Shown piece after piece: positions 1 to 7,290 of a stretch of DNA of 56,731 nt. Below the pieces are notes generated by a model that was not told the origin of the DNA, did not search any database, and worked only from the letters and a program-made list of their open reading frames with translations. Origin of the DNA: an uncultured Lachnospiraceae bacterium. Lineage in GTDB: Bacteria > Bacillota > Clostridia > Lachnospirales > Lachnospiraceae. The position numbers were made by a program, and so were the translations under genes. How positions within the stretch are numbered: position 1 is the first letter of the stretch; each line of letters opens with the position of its first letter. The stretch spans positions 1 through 56,731 of the forward strand of contig CAJUHH010000021.1 in the NCBI GenBank assembly GCA_910585965.1, written 5' to 3'.

Positions 1-706
1 AAAGGAAACGCAATAGGGCTTTTTCTCCCACGCCGCCCAATGACAAATAGCTCTGCTTCTGCCATTCCTTTTTGAACAGGCAGAGGAAAGAGAGCAGGTC
101 AACGGGGGCTTCAAAGGCAAAAAGCCTGTCGCCCTCGCCCCGGTAACAGAAATTAAAGGCTTTGTCGCTGCCTTTCACATCGAGCCGGAAGTTTCCCGCC
201 GTTCCCTTGCTGTGGGCGTAGCGCGGTATTCCGTCCTCGTCCCGCCCCACAAATACGGCGTTGTGGTGGGCTGCGTCCTCGTAAATATCGCCGCGGGCAA
301 AGAAAAAGCCCGTCACATCTTCATCAATGCGGCGGGCTGCTGTGAGGTAGTTCCTCGCTGTTCGGTTGTCGCTGTTTGGGGGTGGTAGCCGGAAGTCGGA
401 AAGGGACGCGGGGCAAGGTCTGTCCGGCGGCGGTGCGGCTCCCTTTTCTCCTGTGAGAAGTTCCACGGCTTCGGTGAAGCTCTTGCCGAAAAACTCTATA
501 ACAAAATCAACGGGGCCGCCGCCCTTGCTCTGGCTGTGCCTGTACCATTTGTTTCCCCGGACGGTCAAGCTGTCGTGCCGTTTCCAGCGGTATTCATTCC
601 CGGCGCGGGTAAGCTGCTCGCCCTGTGATTGCAGGAAAGAAACAAGGTCGGCTTGATTCGCCCGGTCTATCTGTTCTTGGGTGTAGTACAAAAATCTCAA
701 CTCCAT
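1..706 (-). CDS. DUF3991/Toprim-domain protein, partial (N-terminal 235 codons)
   Basis: The reading frame is open from an ATG at 706 to the left edge, so the C-terminus lies outside the window. The protein begins MELRFLYYTQEQIDRA, and the ATG directly follows the TGA of the relaxase gene, so the two are translationally coupled. The order W-x-R-H-S-x-S-K-G-G-G-P-V-D-F followed by LPPPNSDN and an R-GDIYEDAAHHNAVFVGRDE-like block matches the DUF3991 family. In that family a primase-like zinc/Toprim region follows, beginning here near FAFEAPVDLLSFL. These proteins commonly accompany MobA/MobL relaxases on Clostridia mobilizable elements. A role in DNA processing or priming during transfer is inferred, not shown. 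Confidence 0.8.
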   Translation of the reverse strand, partial: MELRFLYYTQEQIDRANQADLVSFLQSQGEQLTRAGNEYRWKRHDSLTVRGNKWYRHSQSKGGGPVDFVIEFFGKSFTEAVELLTGEKGAAPPPDRPCPASLSDFRLPPPNSDNRTARNYLTAARRIDEDVTGFFFARGDIYEDAAHHNAVFVGRDEDGIPRYAHSKGTAGNFRLDVKGSDKAFNFCYRGEGDRLFAFEAPVDLLSFLCLFKKEWQKQSYLSLGGVGEKALLRFL

Positions 707-2206
707 TCATCGTTCTAAGTCGTGCCGCTTGGCGCGGGTCTGCTCCGGCTGGTCGGCTTTCAGTGCAATATCAACGCACTTGCGGATATTGTGCAGCTCG
801 GCAACCTCGGCGCGGGTTTCTTTCAGCTTGGTATATTCCGCTGTTCTCTGCCCGCTGAGAGTGGCGTACTCTTTTTCCCATTCAGAGATAGGCAAGGTCT
901 TTGTCCCTTTCGGCAGATTTGCATGGAGATAGCGGCTCGCTGCGTTCCATAGCGTAAGCTCGGCGCGGTGGGCTTCCTCGTACTTGTCACGCTTGCTCGT
1001 CCAGCCATTTTTCAGCTTTTTCAGCTCGTCGTGAATGGGCTTGTACTCGGTGTAGTTCTTCCCGTATTCAATCAATTTCTGCAATTCTTTCATGCGCTTC
1101 TCGGCGGTTTTCATGCCCTCCCGGATAGCGTCGGCTTGGTCGCTGACAGAGGAAAGGGCAGCGTCCAGCTCCGCAAGGGTAGAAATACCATGCTCGGAAA
1201 GATAGTTGACCGCCTTTGCAACGGTTTTCAGTTCATCGGCGGCGTGCTGCCTTTGCCAACTCTGCGAATACTTCCGGCTCTTTTCTCTCTGAACGCTTAA
1301 ATACTTCATCAGCAGATTTGCAAGGCCGGGGGATTGCGGGGGCTGCTCCGGGGCGGTTTCCCGCGCCTTGAACAGTTCGCCAATCCATTCTTTGAGCTTT
1401 CCAATCTGCGCCCTGATTTCCCGGATAAGGCGGTTTGCCTTTCGGATATTCCGGTTCAGCTCGCCTTTCTCGGTGGCTATGCCTTTCTTCTCCATTTGAC
1501 AGGCCGCTACGCCCATGTGGACGGTGGGCAGCTCGTCAATGCCGCGCTCGGCGTTGCTGCGGTAGTCGATACGCTCCGGGTGTCCGGCGCGTTCAAGGTA
1601 GGCGTTTGAAATATCCGCCCATGCCTTGCGCCATAAAAGCGCGTTGCCCTTGTCGTTCCAGCCTGTGAGGTCAACTTTGTGTGTCTTGTATCTGCCGCTT
1701 GGTAAGCGTATGCGCTCGCCGTTCTCGTCAAGGTCATATTCCTTTTTGGACTTCGCCGCCCATGCGCCGCGCTCGTCAAGGGGGCGCATGGTAAGCATGA
1801 TATGACAATGGGGGTTGCCGCTGTCGGTGTCGTGAATGGCAAAATCAACGCACATTCCTCTTGAAACAAATTGAGAGGAACAGTATTCACGGACAAGCCG
1901 GATCTGTTCCTCTCTGGATAATTCTATGGGGAGTGCTGCGTCAATCTCTCTGGCAAGCTGGGCGTTCCCGGCTTTCTCGTAAAGCTCCACGCTGTTCCAC
2001 AAGGTTGAACGGTCAGAGAAAGAGGGCGGGGCATGGGGCGGCAGTAGGATTTCCGTATGGACAACGCCGCGCTTGCGGGTGTAGTCATGGGTCATTCCGT
2101 CCCACTCGTTTGTGATTTTCTCGCCGCTTCGATAGGCGGCTGCGGCAACGGCTGACTTGCCTTTTCCTCGGCTCACAATGCCGATGTTACAATGGTAAAT
2201 GGCTAT
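707..2206 (-). CDS. mobA: MobA/MobL family relaxase
   Basis: This relaxase should nick oriT and pilot the strand during mobilization. The N-terminus has the family block AIYHCNIGIVSRGKGKSAVAAAAYR, with the candidate nucleophile Tyr25. The metal-binding motif III is H125, H133 and H135 (NPHCHIML). The C-terminal half is charged and coiled-coil-like. The conserved N-terminus aligns with an ATA codon at 2206-2204, placed correctly behind GGGAGGTGA. No in-frame ATG exists there and the only upstream GTG lies inside the Shine-Dalgarno. I therefore set the start at this unusual ATA, although ATT at 2200 is possible. An oriT-like sequence lies just upstream and the DUF3991 gene follows directly. Confidence is high for function and moderate for the start. 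Confidence 0.88.
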   Translation of the reverse strand: MAIYHCNIGIVSRGKGKSAVAAAAYRSGEKITNEWDGMTHDYTRKRGVVHTEILLPPHAPPSFSDRSTLWNSVELYEKAGNAQLAREIDAALPIELSREEQIRLVREYCSSQFVSRGMCVDFAIHDTDSGNPHCHIMLTMRPLDERGAWAAKSKKEYDLDENGERIRLPSGRYKTHKVDLTGWNDKGNALLWRKAWADISNAYLERAGHPERIDYRSNAERGIDELPTVHMGVAACQMEKKGIATEKGELNRNIRKANRLIREIRAQIGKLKEWIGELFKARETAPEQPPQSPGLANLLMKYLSVQREKSRKYSQSWQRQHAADELKTVAKAVNYLSEHGISTLAELDAALSSVSDQADAIREGMKTAEKRMKELQKLIEYGKNYTEYKPIHDELKKLKNGWTSKRDKYEEAHRAELTLWNAASRYLHANLPKGTKTLPISEWEKEYATLSGQRTAEYTKLKETRAEVAELHNIRKCVDIALKADQPEQTRAKRHDLER

Positions 2207-2399
2207 GGGTATCACCTCCCGGATAGGATAACCAAACCCGCAAAAATGGTACAGACGCCAACGGCGGGTGTACTGTTTTTGTGGGTGTGCAGGGATAGCC
2301 GCGTAAGCGGCGCAAGGGGTGCAGCCCCTTGTTGCGGCAAAGCCGCCATATCGGAGCGCGGGGAAAGTTCCCTGTGCGGAGATACGCCCTCGGCAGAGC

Positions 2400-2433
2400 G
2401 CACACGCCCGCAAGGGTGTATAAGTGCGCCCTT
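2400..2433 (+). other. oriT: Putative oriT with RSF1010/R1162-like nic core
   Basis: The plus strand reads TAAGTGCGCCCT at 2421-2432, which closely matches the nic core of RSF1010/R1162-type origins (TAAATGCGCCCT in R1162). It is preceded at 2402-2419 by an imperfect inverted repeat (ACACGCCC, then GGGTGT), the usual relaxase-binding arm. It sits between the DUF3847 gene and mobA, where an oriT is expected. By analogy the nick would fall after G2428. The rest of the 240-bp gap is GC-rich and includes another small hairpin around 2307-2338 (CAAGGGG, then CCCCTTG). I see no gene there. Confidence 0.7.
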
Positions 2434-2446
2434 TGTTCCAAAGGGA

Positions 2447-2743
2447 TTATTCGCTTTTCCCGCCCTCGGTGCGTTTTTTCAGATAAGCCCGCGCTTCCTC
2501 GCTCGTCAGGGCAAGCCGGAGAAAGGCGGCGGCTTCCTCATCGGTCATGGTCTTGGCTTCCGGCACAATGCTCTCAAAGACTGCGCCTCGGACGACCAGC
2601 CGGTGGCTGCGCGTCCGGCGTTCCTCTTGGGATAACTTTTGCCGCAACACCTTTTCCCGATTTTCAAGCTGCCGGATTTTCTTCTTCCCGTCCTCAATCT
2701 CGGCTTGCAATTCCTCGCGTTTTTTTTCTCTCGGTTTCGTCAT
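2447..2743 (-). CDS. DUF3847 family protein
   Basis: This is a 98-aa, highly charged protein. Its N-terminal half, about residues 8-50, is Lys/Glu-rich and predicted coiled coil (REELQAEIEDGKKKIRQLENREKVLRQ). The C-terminal half contains TDEEAAAFLRLALTSEEARAYL. This matches DUF3847, which is found almost only next to MobA/MobL relaxases on Clostridia mobilizable transposons. An accessory role at oriT, analogous to MobC-type proteins, is inferred from position alone. The start ATG at 2743 has GGAGTG about 7 nt upstream. Confidence 0.78.
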   Translation of the reverse strand: MTKPREKKREELQAEIEDGKKKIRQLENREKVLRQKLSQEERRTRSHRLVVRGAVFESIVPEAKTMTDEEAAAFLRLALTSEEARAYLKKRTEGGKSE

Positions 2744-2776
2744 GGGTGGTCACTCCTTTCTACCTGTCGGCATAGA

Positions 2777-2808
2777 AAAAGGACAGTCGATTTCCTCGGC
2801 TGTCCTTT
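2777..2808 (-). terminator. Rho-independent terminator after the methyltransferase gene
   Basis: An inverted repeat, AAAGGACAG and CTGTCCTTT with a short loop, is flanked by A-runs and T-runs on both strands. On the minus strand it lies about 65 nt downstream of the methyltransferase stop and ends in a T-run, so it should insulate that gene from DUF3847/mobA. It could work in both directions. Confidence 0.7.
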
Positions 2809-2874
2809 TGATTAGGGTGTTTGGTTTACTCCGTTCTGCTCAATAAATGGGAATATTAAATATCAATACGCCCT

Positions 2875-3708
2875 TTAATACATTCCTATTAAAACATCAG
2901 CTTCGATTGTCAAATGTGTGAGAGTACGCCAATCAACGCAATCTTTTTCAACGCAAAAGAGAAGCGGCGTCATTTCAATAAACGACATTCTTTGTTCTGA
3001 TGACAACTGTACGGTGGCTGAAACCGTTTCTCTTGAAATGGTTTTAAGATATTTCTCAAAATATTCAACGACAGACTCATTTGAATAATCTGGATTTTTC
3101 AAGTGTGCTTGCACTTTAGTCCTGATTTCCCTCAAATGATTTTTCGTAGGAATTACTTTCACAACATATCCGTTAGGAGATAGCAATCGCTGAAATTCTT
3201 TGTAGTGTGCAGGCGAAAATATGTCTAAAATACAATCCATACTTCCGTCTTTCAAAGGGATTTTTGATAAGTCAGTAACAAACCACTTCACTGCTTTGCG
3301 CTTGTCTTTTTTTGATGCAATCTGTATTGCCTCCCTTGACAAGTCAAAGGCAAAGATGTTTCGTTCTGTTCTTTGCTGTATCTGCCTTGCATAGAAACCC
3401 TCGCCGCAACCAACATCTAAAATGTTTCTTATAGATGGCGTATCAGAAATAAACTGTATGATTTTCTCCAACACAACATCATACATGCCATACTCCAAAA
3501 TTTGGTGCCGGTTGTCAAAAGACCGCTTGCTGTAGTTGGTTTTGGGCGATGATTTTAACAACAAATTTACATACCCATATCTTGAAATATCAAAGCAATG
3601 TCCATGTCTACAAATTAGGCTATTGCCTTGTATATCCATTGATTTTGTGCAAATTGGGCATTGAAAATAAACCTTGCTGTCTGCAAAGCGTGATAAATTA
3701 TTATTCAT
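2875..3708 (-). CDS. RlmA-family 23S rRNA (guanine-N1)-methyltransferase, probable macrolide resistance
   Basis: This 277-aa protein has the RlmA layout. An N-terminal zinc ribbon carries C17, C20, C33 and H37, with the same 3/13/4 spacing as RlmA. It is followed by FDISRYGYVNLL, and the Rossmann SAM loop ILDVGCGEGFYARQ lies at about residues 95-108. Family members methylate N1 of G745 (RlmAI) or G748 (RlmAII, TlrB) in 23S rRNA, and TlrB contributes to tylosin resistance. Base composition is clearly AT-richer than the flanking mob genes, suggesting separate acquisition as cargo. It has its own promoter and a leader ORF of macrolide-inducible type. A G748-type activity is inferred, and the specific base cannot be told from sequence alone. 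Confidence 0.85.
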   Translation of the reverse strand: MNNNLSRFADSKVYFQCPICTKSMDIQGNSLICRHGHCFDISRYGYVNLLLKSSPKTNYSKRSFDNRHQILEYGMYDVVLEKIIQFISDTPSIRNILDVGCGEGFYARQIQQRTERNIFAFDLSREAIQIASKKDKRKAVKWFVTDLSKIPLKDGSMDCILDIFSPAHYKEFQRLLSPNGYVVKVIPTKNHLREIRTKVQAHLKNPDYSNESVVEYFEKYLKTISRETVSATVQLSSEQRMSFIEMTPLLFCVEKDCVDWRTLTHLTIEADVLIGMY

Positions 3709-3787
3709 TTGTTTTTCCTCCGTAATTACATCTCTGCTTCAATAAGCGAGTTATGCAATACGGATAACCGCAACATAACTCGCGGTT
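3709..3787 (-). promoter_or_regulatory. Attenuation region between leader ORF and methyltransferase
   Basis: Directly after the leader stop the RNA can form competing stems. One is a perfect 10-bp stem, GCGAGTTATG with CATAACTCGC. The alternatives are AACCGC with GCGGTT, and TCCGTA with TACGGA, the last covering part of the methyltransferase ribosome site (GGAGG). A ribosome stalled at the RLR codons would mask the first segment and change the fold. The RNA has no T-run after the strong stem, so translational control is more likely than termination. The exact switching scheme is inference. Confidence 0.6.
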
Positions 3788-3814
3788 TTATCTTAATCTC
3801 ATAAATGTAACCAT
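3788..3814 (-). CDS. Leader peptide MVTFMRLR upstream of the methyltransferase
   Basis: An ATG at 3814 sits behind GGAGG (with AC AACACA as spacer) and opens an 8-codon ORF encoding MVTFMRLR and then TAA. It ends in Arg-Leu-Arg, a +x+ motif known to stall ribosomes when a macrolide occupies the exit tunnel (mef leader MTASMRLR, ErmDL MTHSMRLR). It lies about 80 nt ahead of the methyltransferase ATG, inside its transcript. Too short for ordinary gene finding, but the ribosome site, stop and downstream structures all support translation. Confidence 0.78.
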   Translation of the reverse strand: MVTFMRLR

Positions 3815-3862
3815 TGTGTTGTCCTCCAATCAATTCCGCAGTATTACTCTGCTTTTAGAAAA

Positions 3863-3891
3863 AGTATAGCACAAAACTATGAACATTTCAA
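3863..3891 (-). promoter_or_regulatory. Sigma-A type promoter of the leader and methyltransferase
   Basis: On the minus strand the -35 is TTGAAA (3891-3886) and the -10 is TATACT (3868-3863), separated by exactly 17 bp. Transcription would start near 3856, about 42 nt before the leader ATG. The promoter lies just past, and touching, the 3' end of the preceding small gene. Confidence 0.75.
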
Positions 3892-3893
3892 CT

Positions 3894-4190
3894 CTATTTC
3901 AGCCTGTCGGCGACGTTGCTCTCTCTGGCATACCGCCGCGCCGCTTCCCGCCGTTCCTCGCTGTATGGGGCGGTCAGACGGAAAGAGAAGCGGCCTTTCT
4001 CAATGTCAAACTCCATGCAGCCCGTTTCCGGGTCTGCGTCAGTCTGCTGGCAGATCGCCGGATAACGGCGGCTGTATGCAAGCAGACGCTTTTTCAAGGC
4101 GGTGTTGTGGGTGCGGATATGGATAAGGGGGTCTTTCTCGTCAAACCAAATATCGGTGGTCTTTTCCTGCTTGGTAAGCCCTGTTCTCAT
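3894..4190 (-). CDS. Hypothetical transposon-borne protein, 98 aa
   Basis: I do not recognise a named family. The protein is soluble and basic, with the sequence DIWFDEKDPLIHIRTHNTALKKRLLAYSRRYPAICQQ near the N-terminus and ERREAARRYARESN near the C-terminus. The ATG at 4190 has a reasonable ribosome site (AAAGGAGTTTGC). Its composition matches the mob genes and its place between tnpW and the cargo gene suggests it is a backbone gene of the element. Confidence 0.65.
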   Translation of the reverse strand: MRTGLTKQEKTTDIWFDEKDPLIHIRTHNTALKKRLLAYSRRYPAICQQTDADPETGCMEFDIEKGRFSFRLTAPYSEERREAARRYARESNVADRLK

Positions 4191-4324
4191 GCAAACTCCT
4201 TTCTGTGCCCCTGTTACGCAATAGGGGCATTTTTCGGGTGTTTTCTCCGGCTCTTGACTTGGAGAAAACGGCGTTTTTGACGATAAAAACCGCCCGGACG
4301 TGGAATGTATCGTCGGGGCGGCTG

Positions 4325-4516
4325 TTATCGCAAGATTTCCGATTTTTCCGGCTCTTGACCGTCAGACGCAGATAAACACGAACTGTCGGCAAGTATCGTC
4401 TTGAGCAGCTTGTCGCGGAATGTTTCTGTGCTGCTGTGATTGAAAAATAACTCCGCAACAATAGTCTGCCCGTTTCTCTGCGTCGTGATGATACTGTCGG
4501 GGGTCTGTTCTGCCAT
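4325..4516 (-). CDS. tnpW: TnpW-like transposon-encoded small protein
   Basis: The protein has 63 aa. The segment VAELFFNHSSTETFRDKLLKTILAD resembles the core of TnpW-type proteins of Tn4451-like elements, which have a strand of Val/Phe residues and then ETFxDKLxRLI. The ATG at 4516 follows AAAGGAGCTGCCT. It lies 78 bp behind the large recombinase gene. Function in the family is unknown; a role in transposition is only suggested by its conservation next to tnpX. Confidence 0.65.
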   Translation of the reverse strand: MAEQTPDSIITTQRNGQTIVAELFFNHSSTETFRDKLLKTILADSSCLSASDGQEPEKSEILR

Positions 4517-4541
4517 AGGCAGCTCCTTTCTCCGGGCACAA

Positions 4542-4575
4542 AAGAGGGACTTCCCGTAGCCGGAAAATCCCTCTT
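4542..4575 (-). terminator. Terminator-like hairpin behind the large recombinase
   Basis: On the minus strand AAGAGGGA pairs with TCCCTCTT around a GC-containing inner stem (CCGGCTACGG), followed by a short T-run. It lies between the recombinase stop and tnpW. Confidence 0.5.
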
Positions 4576-4594
4576 GGTTGTCGGTTATTCTGTT

Positions 4595-6445
4595 TTACTG
4601 TGCGGGCTGTGCGGCGGCGGTCTGCGCCTTTCTCCTTGCCCGGTATTCCCGCGCCTTGATACGCTCATACTCCCGCTGCTTTTCAAGGTTTCGCGCCCGG
4701 TACTCCCTTGAATACTTCCGGTGGTAGGCGCGGCTCTTTTCCTTTTTGGCTTCTTCGATTTCTTCCCGCATTTGCCGGATTTCCTGCTCTGTCGGCTCTG
4801 CAAGCTGCGTTACTTCGTTCTCAAATCTGCCGATATAGTTGAAATATATGCTGATGTGCTGGATTGCGTATCTCGCCCTTTTCTGGTCGCGCTCATGCAC
4901 TTCAATCCTGCTGATAAACTCGTTGAGAATGGCGGGGGTGAGTTCGGCAAAGTCGGCGTATCGTTCTGTCAGTTTTACAAACCTCTGCGCCCGCCCTCCT
5001 GCGTTCTCAAAAGCGGATAACTGCTCTTTGATTTCCGCAAGTTCCTCTTTCAGCATATAATATTCTTCCGAATACTTCCGCGACATCTGCTCATAACGGT
5101 CTTGCTCAATTACTCCCAGTGCGTTGTCCTCGTACAGCTTATCCAGAACCTTTTCGATTTGTTCAAGCCGCGTTGTGATTTGCGGTACGCGCTTCTGCTG
5201 TTTCTTCGTCCGGTCGGTCTGCTGTACGTCAAGGCTCTTTTTCACTAAGGCTTCAAAGTCTGCCCTGTTGCTGATGGAGTATTCCGCGATTTTTTTCAGC
5301 ACGTCCGAAACGGTCTGCATGAGTAAATCCGCGTCCATGATGTGCGGGGAATGGCACTTCGGATTTCTGGCTTTCCCCTTGTGGTACTCACTGCAATAGG
5401 CGATATGCCGTTTGCCGCCGTTCCTGTAATCTATCCGTATGTGCATTTTTGCGCCGCAGTCCTTACAGAAAAGCAAGCCCGACAAAGGGTGGATTTCCCC
5501 GTCCCCGTTTGGTCGCTTGACGGGGGCATTTTCCAAAATCCGCTGTACATTCTCAAAGTCGGCGCGGTCGATAACCGGTTCATGCACATTTTCCGTAATC
5601 TGCCACTGGCTTCTGTCTACATAGTGGTTTCGCTTGTCGCGGAAATGCTTTGCTGTCTTGAAGTTGACTACATCACCGCAATACTCCTGCCGTGTAAGGA
5701 TTTTTGTCAAGGTTGTCTTGTTCCATTTGTAGCGGTTTTCCTCGTTCAGCGTCTTGCTTTTGCACGTTCCCCGCCCGCGTTCTTTCATGTAAAAAGTGGG
5801 CGTTGGGATTTGCTCATTTTTCAGATATACGGCAATCTGGTTTCGGTTTTTCCCGTCCAGAAACAGGCGGAAAATCAAGCGGACAATTTCGGCGGCTTCT
5901 TCGTCAATCAACCAAAAATCCTTGTTGTCGGGGTCTTTCACATAACCATAGGGGGCTTCGGTTGCGATTGGCTTGCCACTCATGCCTTTGGTCTTAATGC
6001 CCGTTTTCACTTTCTTGCTGATGTCCTTTGCGTACCACTCTGACATGATATTGATGAACGGCGCAAACTCCAACGTGTCGGGCTTTTCGCTGTCTATCCC
6101 GTTGTTTACCGCGATAAAGCGCACGTTGTTTCTGCGGAAAATCTCCATAGCGTTTCCCACTTGGAGATAGTCGCGCCCCCAGCGGGTCATGTCTTTCATA
6201 ATGCACACGCCGATTTTGCCGTTTTCCACGTCCTCAATCATGCGGGAGTAGGCAGAACGGTCAAAAAATCTGCCGCTTTCGTCATCGTCAATGTAGTGCC
6301 GGATATTGGTTAATTTTAGCTGTCTGGCATAGCTTTCCAGAAATTTCTTCTGGTTCTGTATGGAGTTGCTTTCGCCGCCGTCCCTGTCCTCGTCCCCCAC
6401 GGATAGGCGGGAGTAAAGGGCTGTGATTTTGCTGTAATCATTCAT
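4595..6445 (-). CDS. tnpX: TnpX/TndX-type large serine recombinase
   Basis: The protein has 616 aa and excises and inserts the element through a circular form. The N-terminal resolvase domain begins ITALYSRLSVGDED, with Ser15 as the expected nucleophile, and contains the CIMKDMTRWGRDYLQVG arginine motif. A recombinase domain follows (TEAPYGYVKDPDN). The zinc-ribbon Cys pair is LFCKDCGAKMHIR, paired with YCSEYHK and C-H. A long coiled coil (residues about 400-480) and a Lys/Arg-rich tail complete it. I chose ATG 6445 because GGAGG lies 8 nt before it; the ATG at 6451 is only 2 nt from GGAGG. The start lies within 50 bp of the probable element end, as in Tn4451, where the promoter is made by circularisation. 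Confidence 0.92.
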   Translation of the reverse strand: MNDYSKITALYSRLSVGDEDRDGGESNSIQNQKKFLESYARQLKLTNIRHYIDDDESGRFFDRSAYSRMIEDVENGKIGVCIMKDMTRWGRDYLQVGNAMEIFRRNNVRFIAVNNGIDSEKPDTLEFAPFINIMSEWYAKDISKKVKTGIKTKGMSGKPIATEAPYGYVKDPDNKDFWLIDEEAAEIVRLIFRLFLDGKNRNQIAVYLKNEQIPTPTFYMKERGRGTCKSKTLNEENRYKWNKTTLTKILTRQEYCGDVVNFKTAKHFRDKRNHYVDRSQWQITENVHEPVIDRADFENVQRILENAPVKRPNGDGEIHPLSGLLFCKDCGAKMHIRIDYRNGGKRHIAYCSEYHKGKARNPKCHSPHIMDADLLMQTVSDVLKKIAEYSISNRADFEALVKKSLDVQQTDRTKKQQKRVPQITTRLEQIEKVLDKLYEDNALGVIEQDRYEQMSRKYSEEYYMLKEELAEIKEQLSAFENAGGRAQRFVKLTERYADFAELTPAILNEFISRIEVHERDQKRARYAIQHISIYFNYIGRFENEVTQLAEPTEQEIRQMREEIEEAKKEKSRAYHRKYSREYRARNLEKQREYERIKAREYRARRKAQTAAAQPAQ

Positions 6446-6490
6446 GTGCATATCCTCCTGCGTCAATATAGGTGTTGCTTACAGTTAAGA

Positions 6491-6805
6491 TTATGCACTC
6501 CACCTTGCACTGCCATACTCCACTCCATGACGGTATTTCTTTGCATTTTTCCCTTTAAAGTACACCACTGCCCGGACTGCCGCCGCGCCTGCCACGCCGA
6601 TCATCAGGTCGCGGGGATGGAAACCCGGCAGCGGATTTGCGGTGATCGTTGCCCCCAGGCCGGACACCGCCGCCATCATCTTTGTCACCGCATCCGCGCC
6701 TGCACTGAGCCGGTAGCCCTCCGCGATCTTAGAGAAAAACCAGAACATCATCACATAGGGGAGGTTTGGGACAACATATTTTTTTATGTCAATACTGCTT
6801 TTCAA
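6491..6805 (-). pseudogene. virD4: virD4/TcpA-type coupling protein, 5' stub interrupted by the transposon
   Basis: The 104-residue frame contains MKSSIDIKKYVVPNLPYVMM, two membrane segments (about 14-34 and 60-78) and KYRHGVEYGSARW. This is the N-terminus of VirD4-like conjugation ATPases of Tn1549-type ICEs, proteins of about 600 aa. After ARW only Ser-Ala and a stop follow, and no Walker motif is present. The start is TTG (6805-6803), overlapping the previous stop and preceded by GGAGGG. Loss of the coupling protein should block self-transfer of the host ICE unless the insertion is excised. Confidence 0.85.
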
Positions 6806-7272
6806 TGCTCAATCCCTCCTTTCCCGCGGTGTTTCTCCCTGTCTGCGGACTGCCTGCTGACAAGTTCCTTAAAGTGGGAGAGCTGCTTTTTCAGCGAAGG
6901 CTTCCCCCTCTGCCGGTTTAATGTTTTCGCAGTATATTCCGCAAACGCGGCATTTAAAGCGTCCGCATCACGGGCCTTGAAAAACACAAGATATTTTCCC
7001 TGTGACGGGTCTTTTTTCAGCGCAAAGTCCACGCCGTACTTTCTTGCGACACGCTCAAAAGATTTGATATTCTTATCCGTGATCTCAATGTTCTGTACGC
7101 CGCCGCCCTGCTCCACAAGGCTTTTTACGCTCTGTTTCCCATGCTGCGGCTCATTTGCCTGCCTCTGGTACTGGCGTATTGCCCATTTCAAAAGGTCTGC
7201 TGTCAGCTTCCCGCCGTTTTTTCCCACCCGTATCACAAGCGCAACGGATTTATCCCTGACTTCATCCTGCAT
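6802..7272 (-). CDS. pcfB: PcfB-like protein (DUF3801)
   Basis: The protein has 156 aa with the DUF3801 signatures ALVIRVGKNGGKLTADLLKWAIRQY near the N-terminus and FERVARKYGVDFALKKD in the middle. PcfB of plasmid pCF10 is an accessory factor that works with the coupling protein and relaxase at the conjugation channel. The gene immediately precedes and overlaps virD4, the standard order in Tn1549-like ICEs. The tail after residue 120 is basic. ATG 7272 follows GGGAGGTTATCGG. Confidence 0.85.
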   Translation of the reverse strand: MQDEVRDKSVALVIRVGKNGGKLTADLLKWAIRQYQRQANEPQHGKQSVKSLVEQGGGVQNIEITDKNIKSFERVARKYGVDFALKKDPSQGKYLVFFKARDADALNAAFAEYTAKTLNRQRGKPSLKKQLSHFKELVSRQSADREKHRGKGGIEH

Positions 7273-7290
7273 CCGATAACCTCCCTTCTT

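Larger units (their letters stand above)
1..6490. mobile_element. Tn4451/TndX-like mobilizable transposon (left part outside window)
   Basis: Recombinase, tnpW, methyltransferase cargo, DUF3847, oriT, relaxase and DUF3991 form one block on the minus strand. Its right end falls within about 6480-6510, because the conserved virD4 N-terminus reads normally to EYGSARW and then stops abruptly. Tn4451-type recombinases insert at GA dinucleotides, and GGTGGAGTGC at the junction supplies one. The left end and the rest of virD4 must lie beyond position 1. Confidence 0.75.

Noticed and set aside
2875..3708. Erm-type adenine N6-methyltransferase
   Set aside because: Despite the erm-like leader, the N-terminal zinc ribbon and overall layout are those of RlmA; the NPPY-type motif of Erm is not seen.
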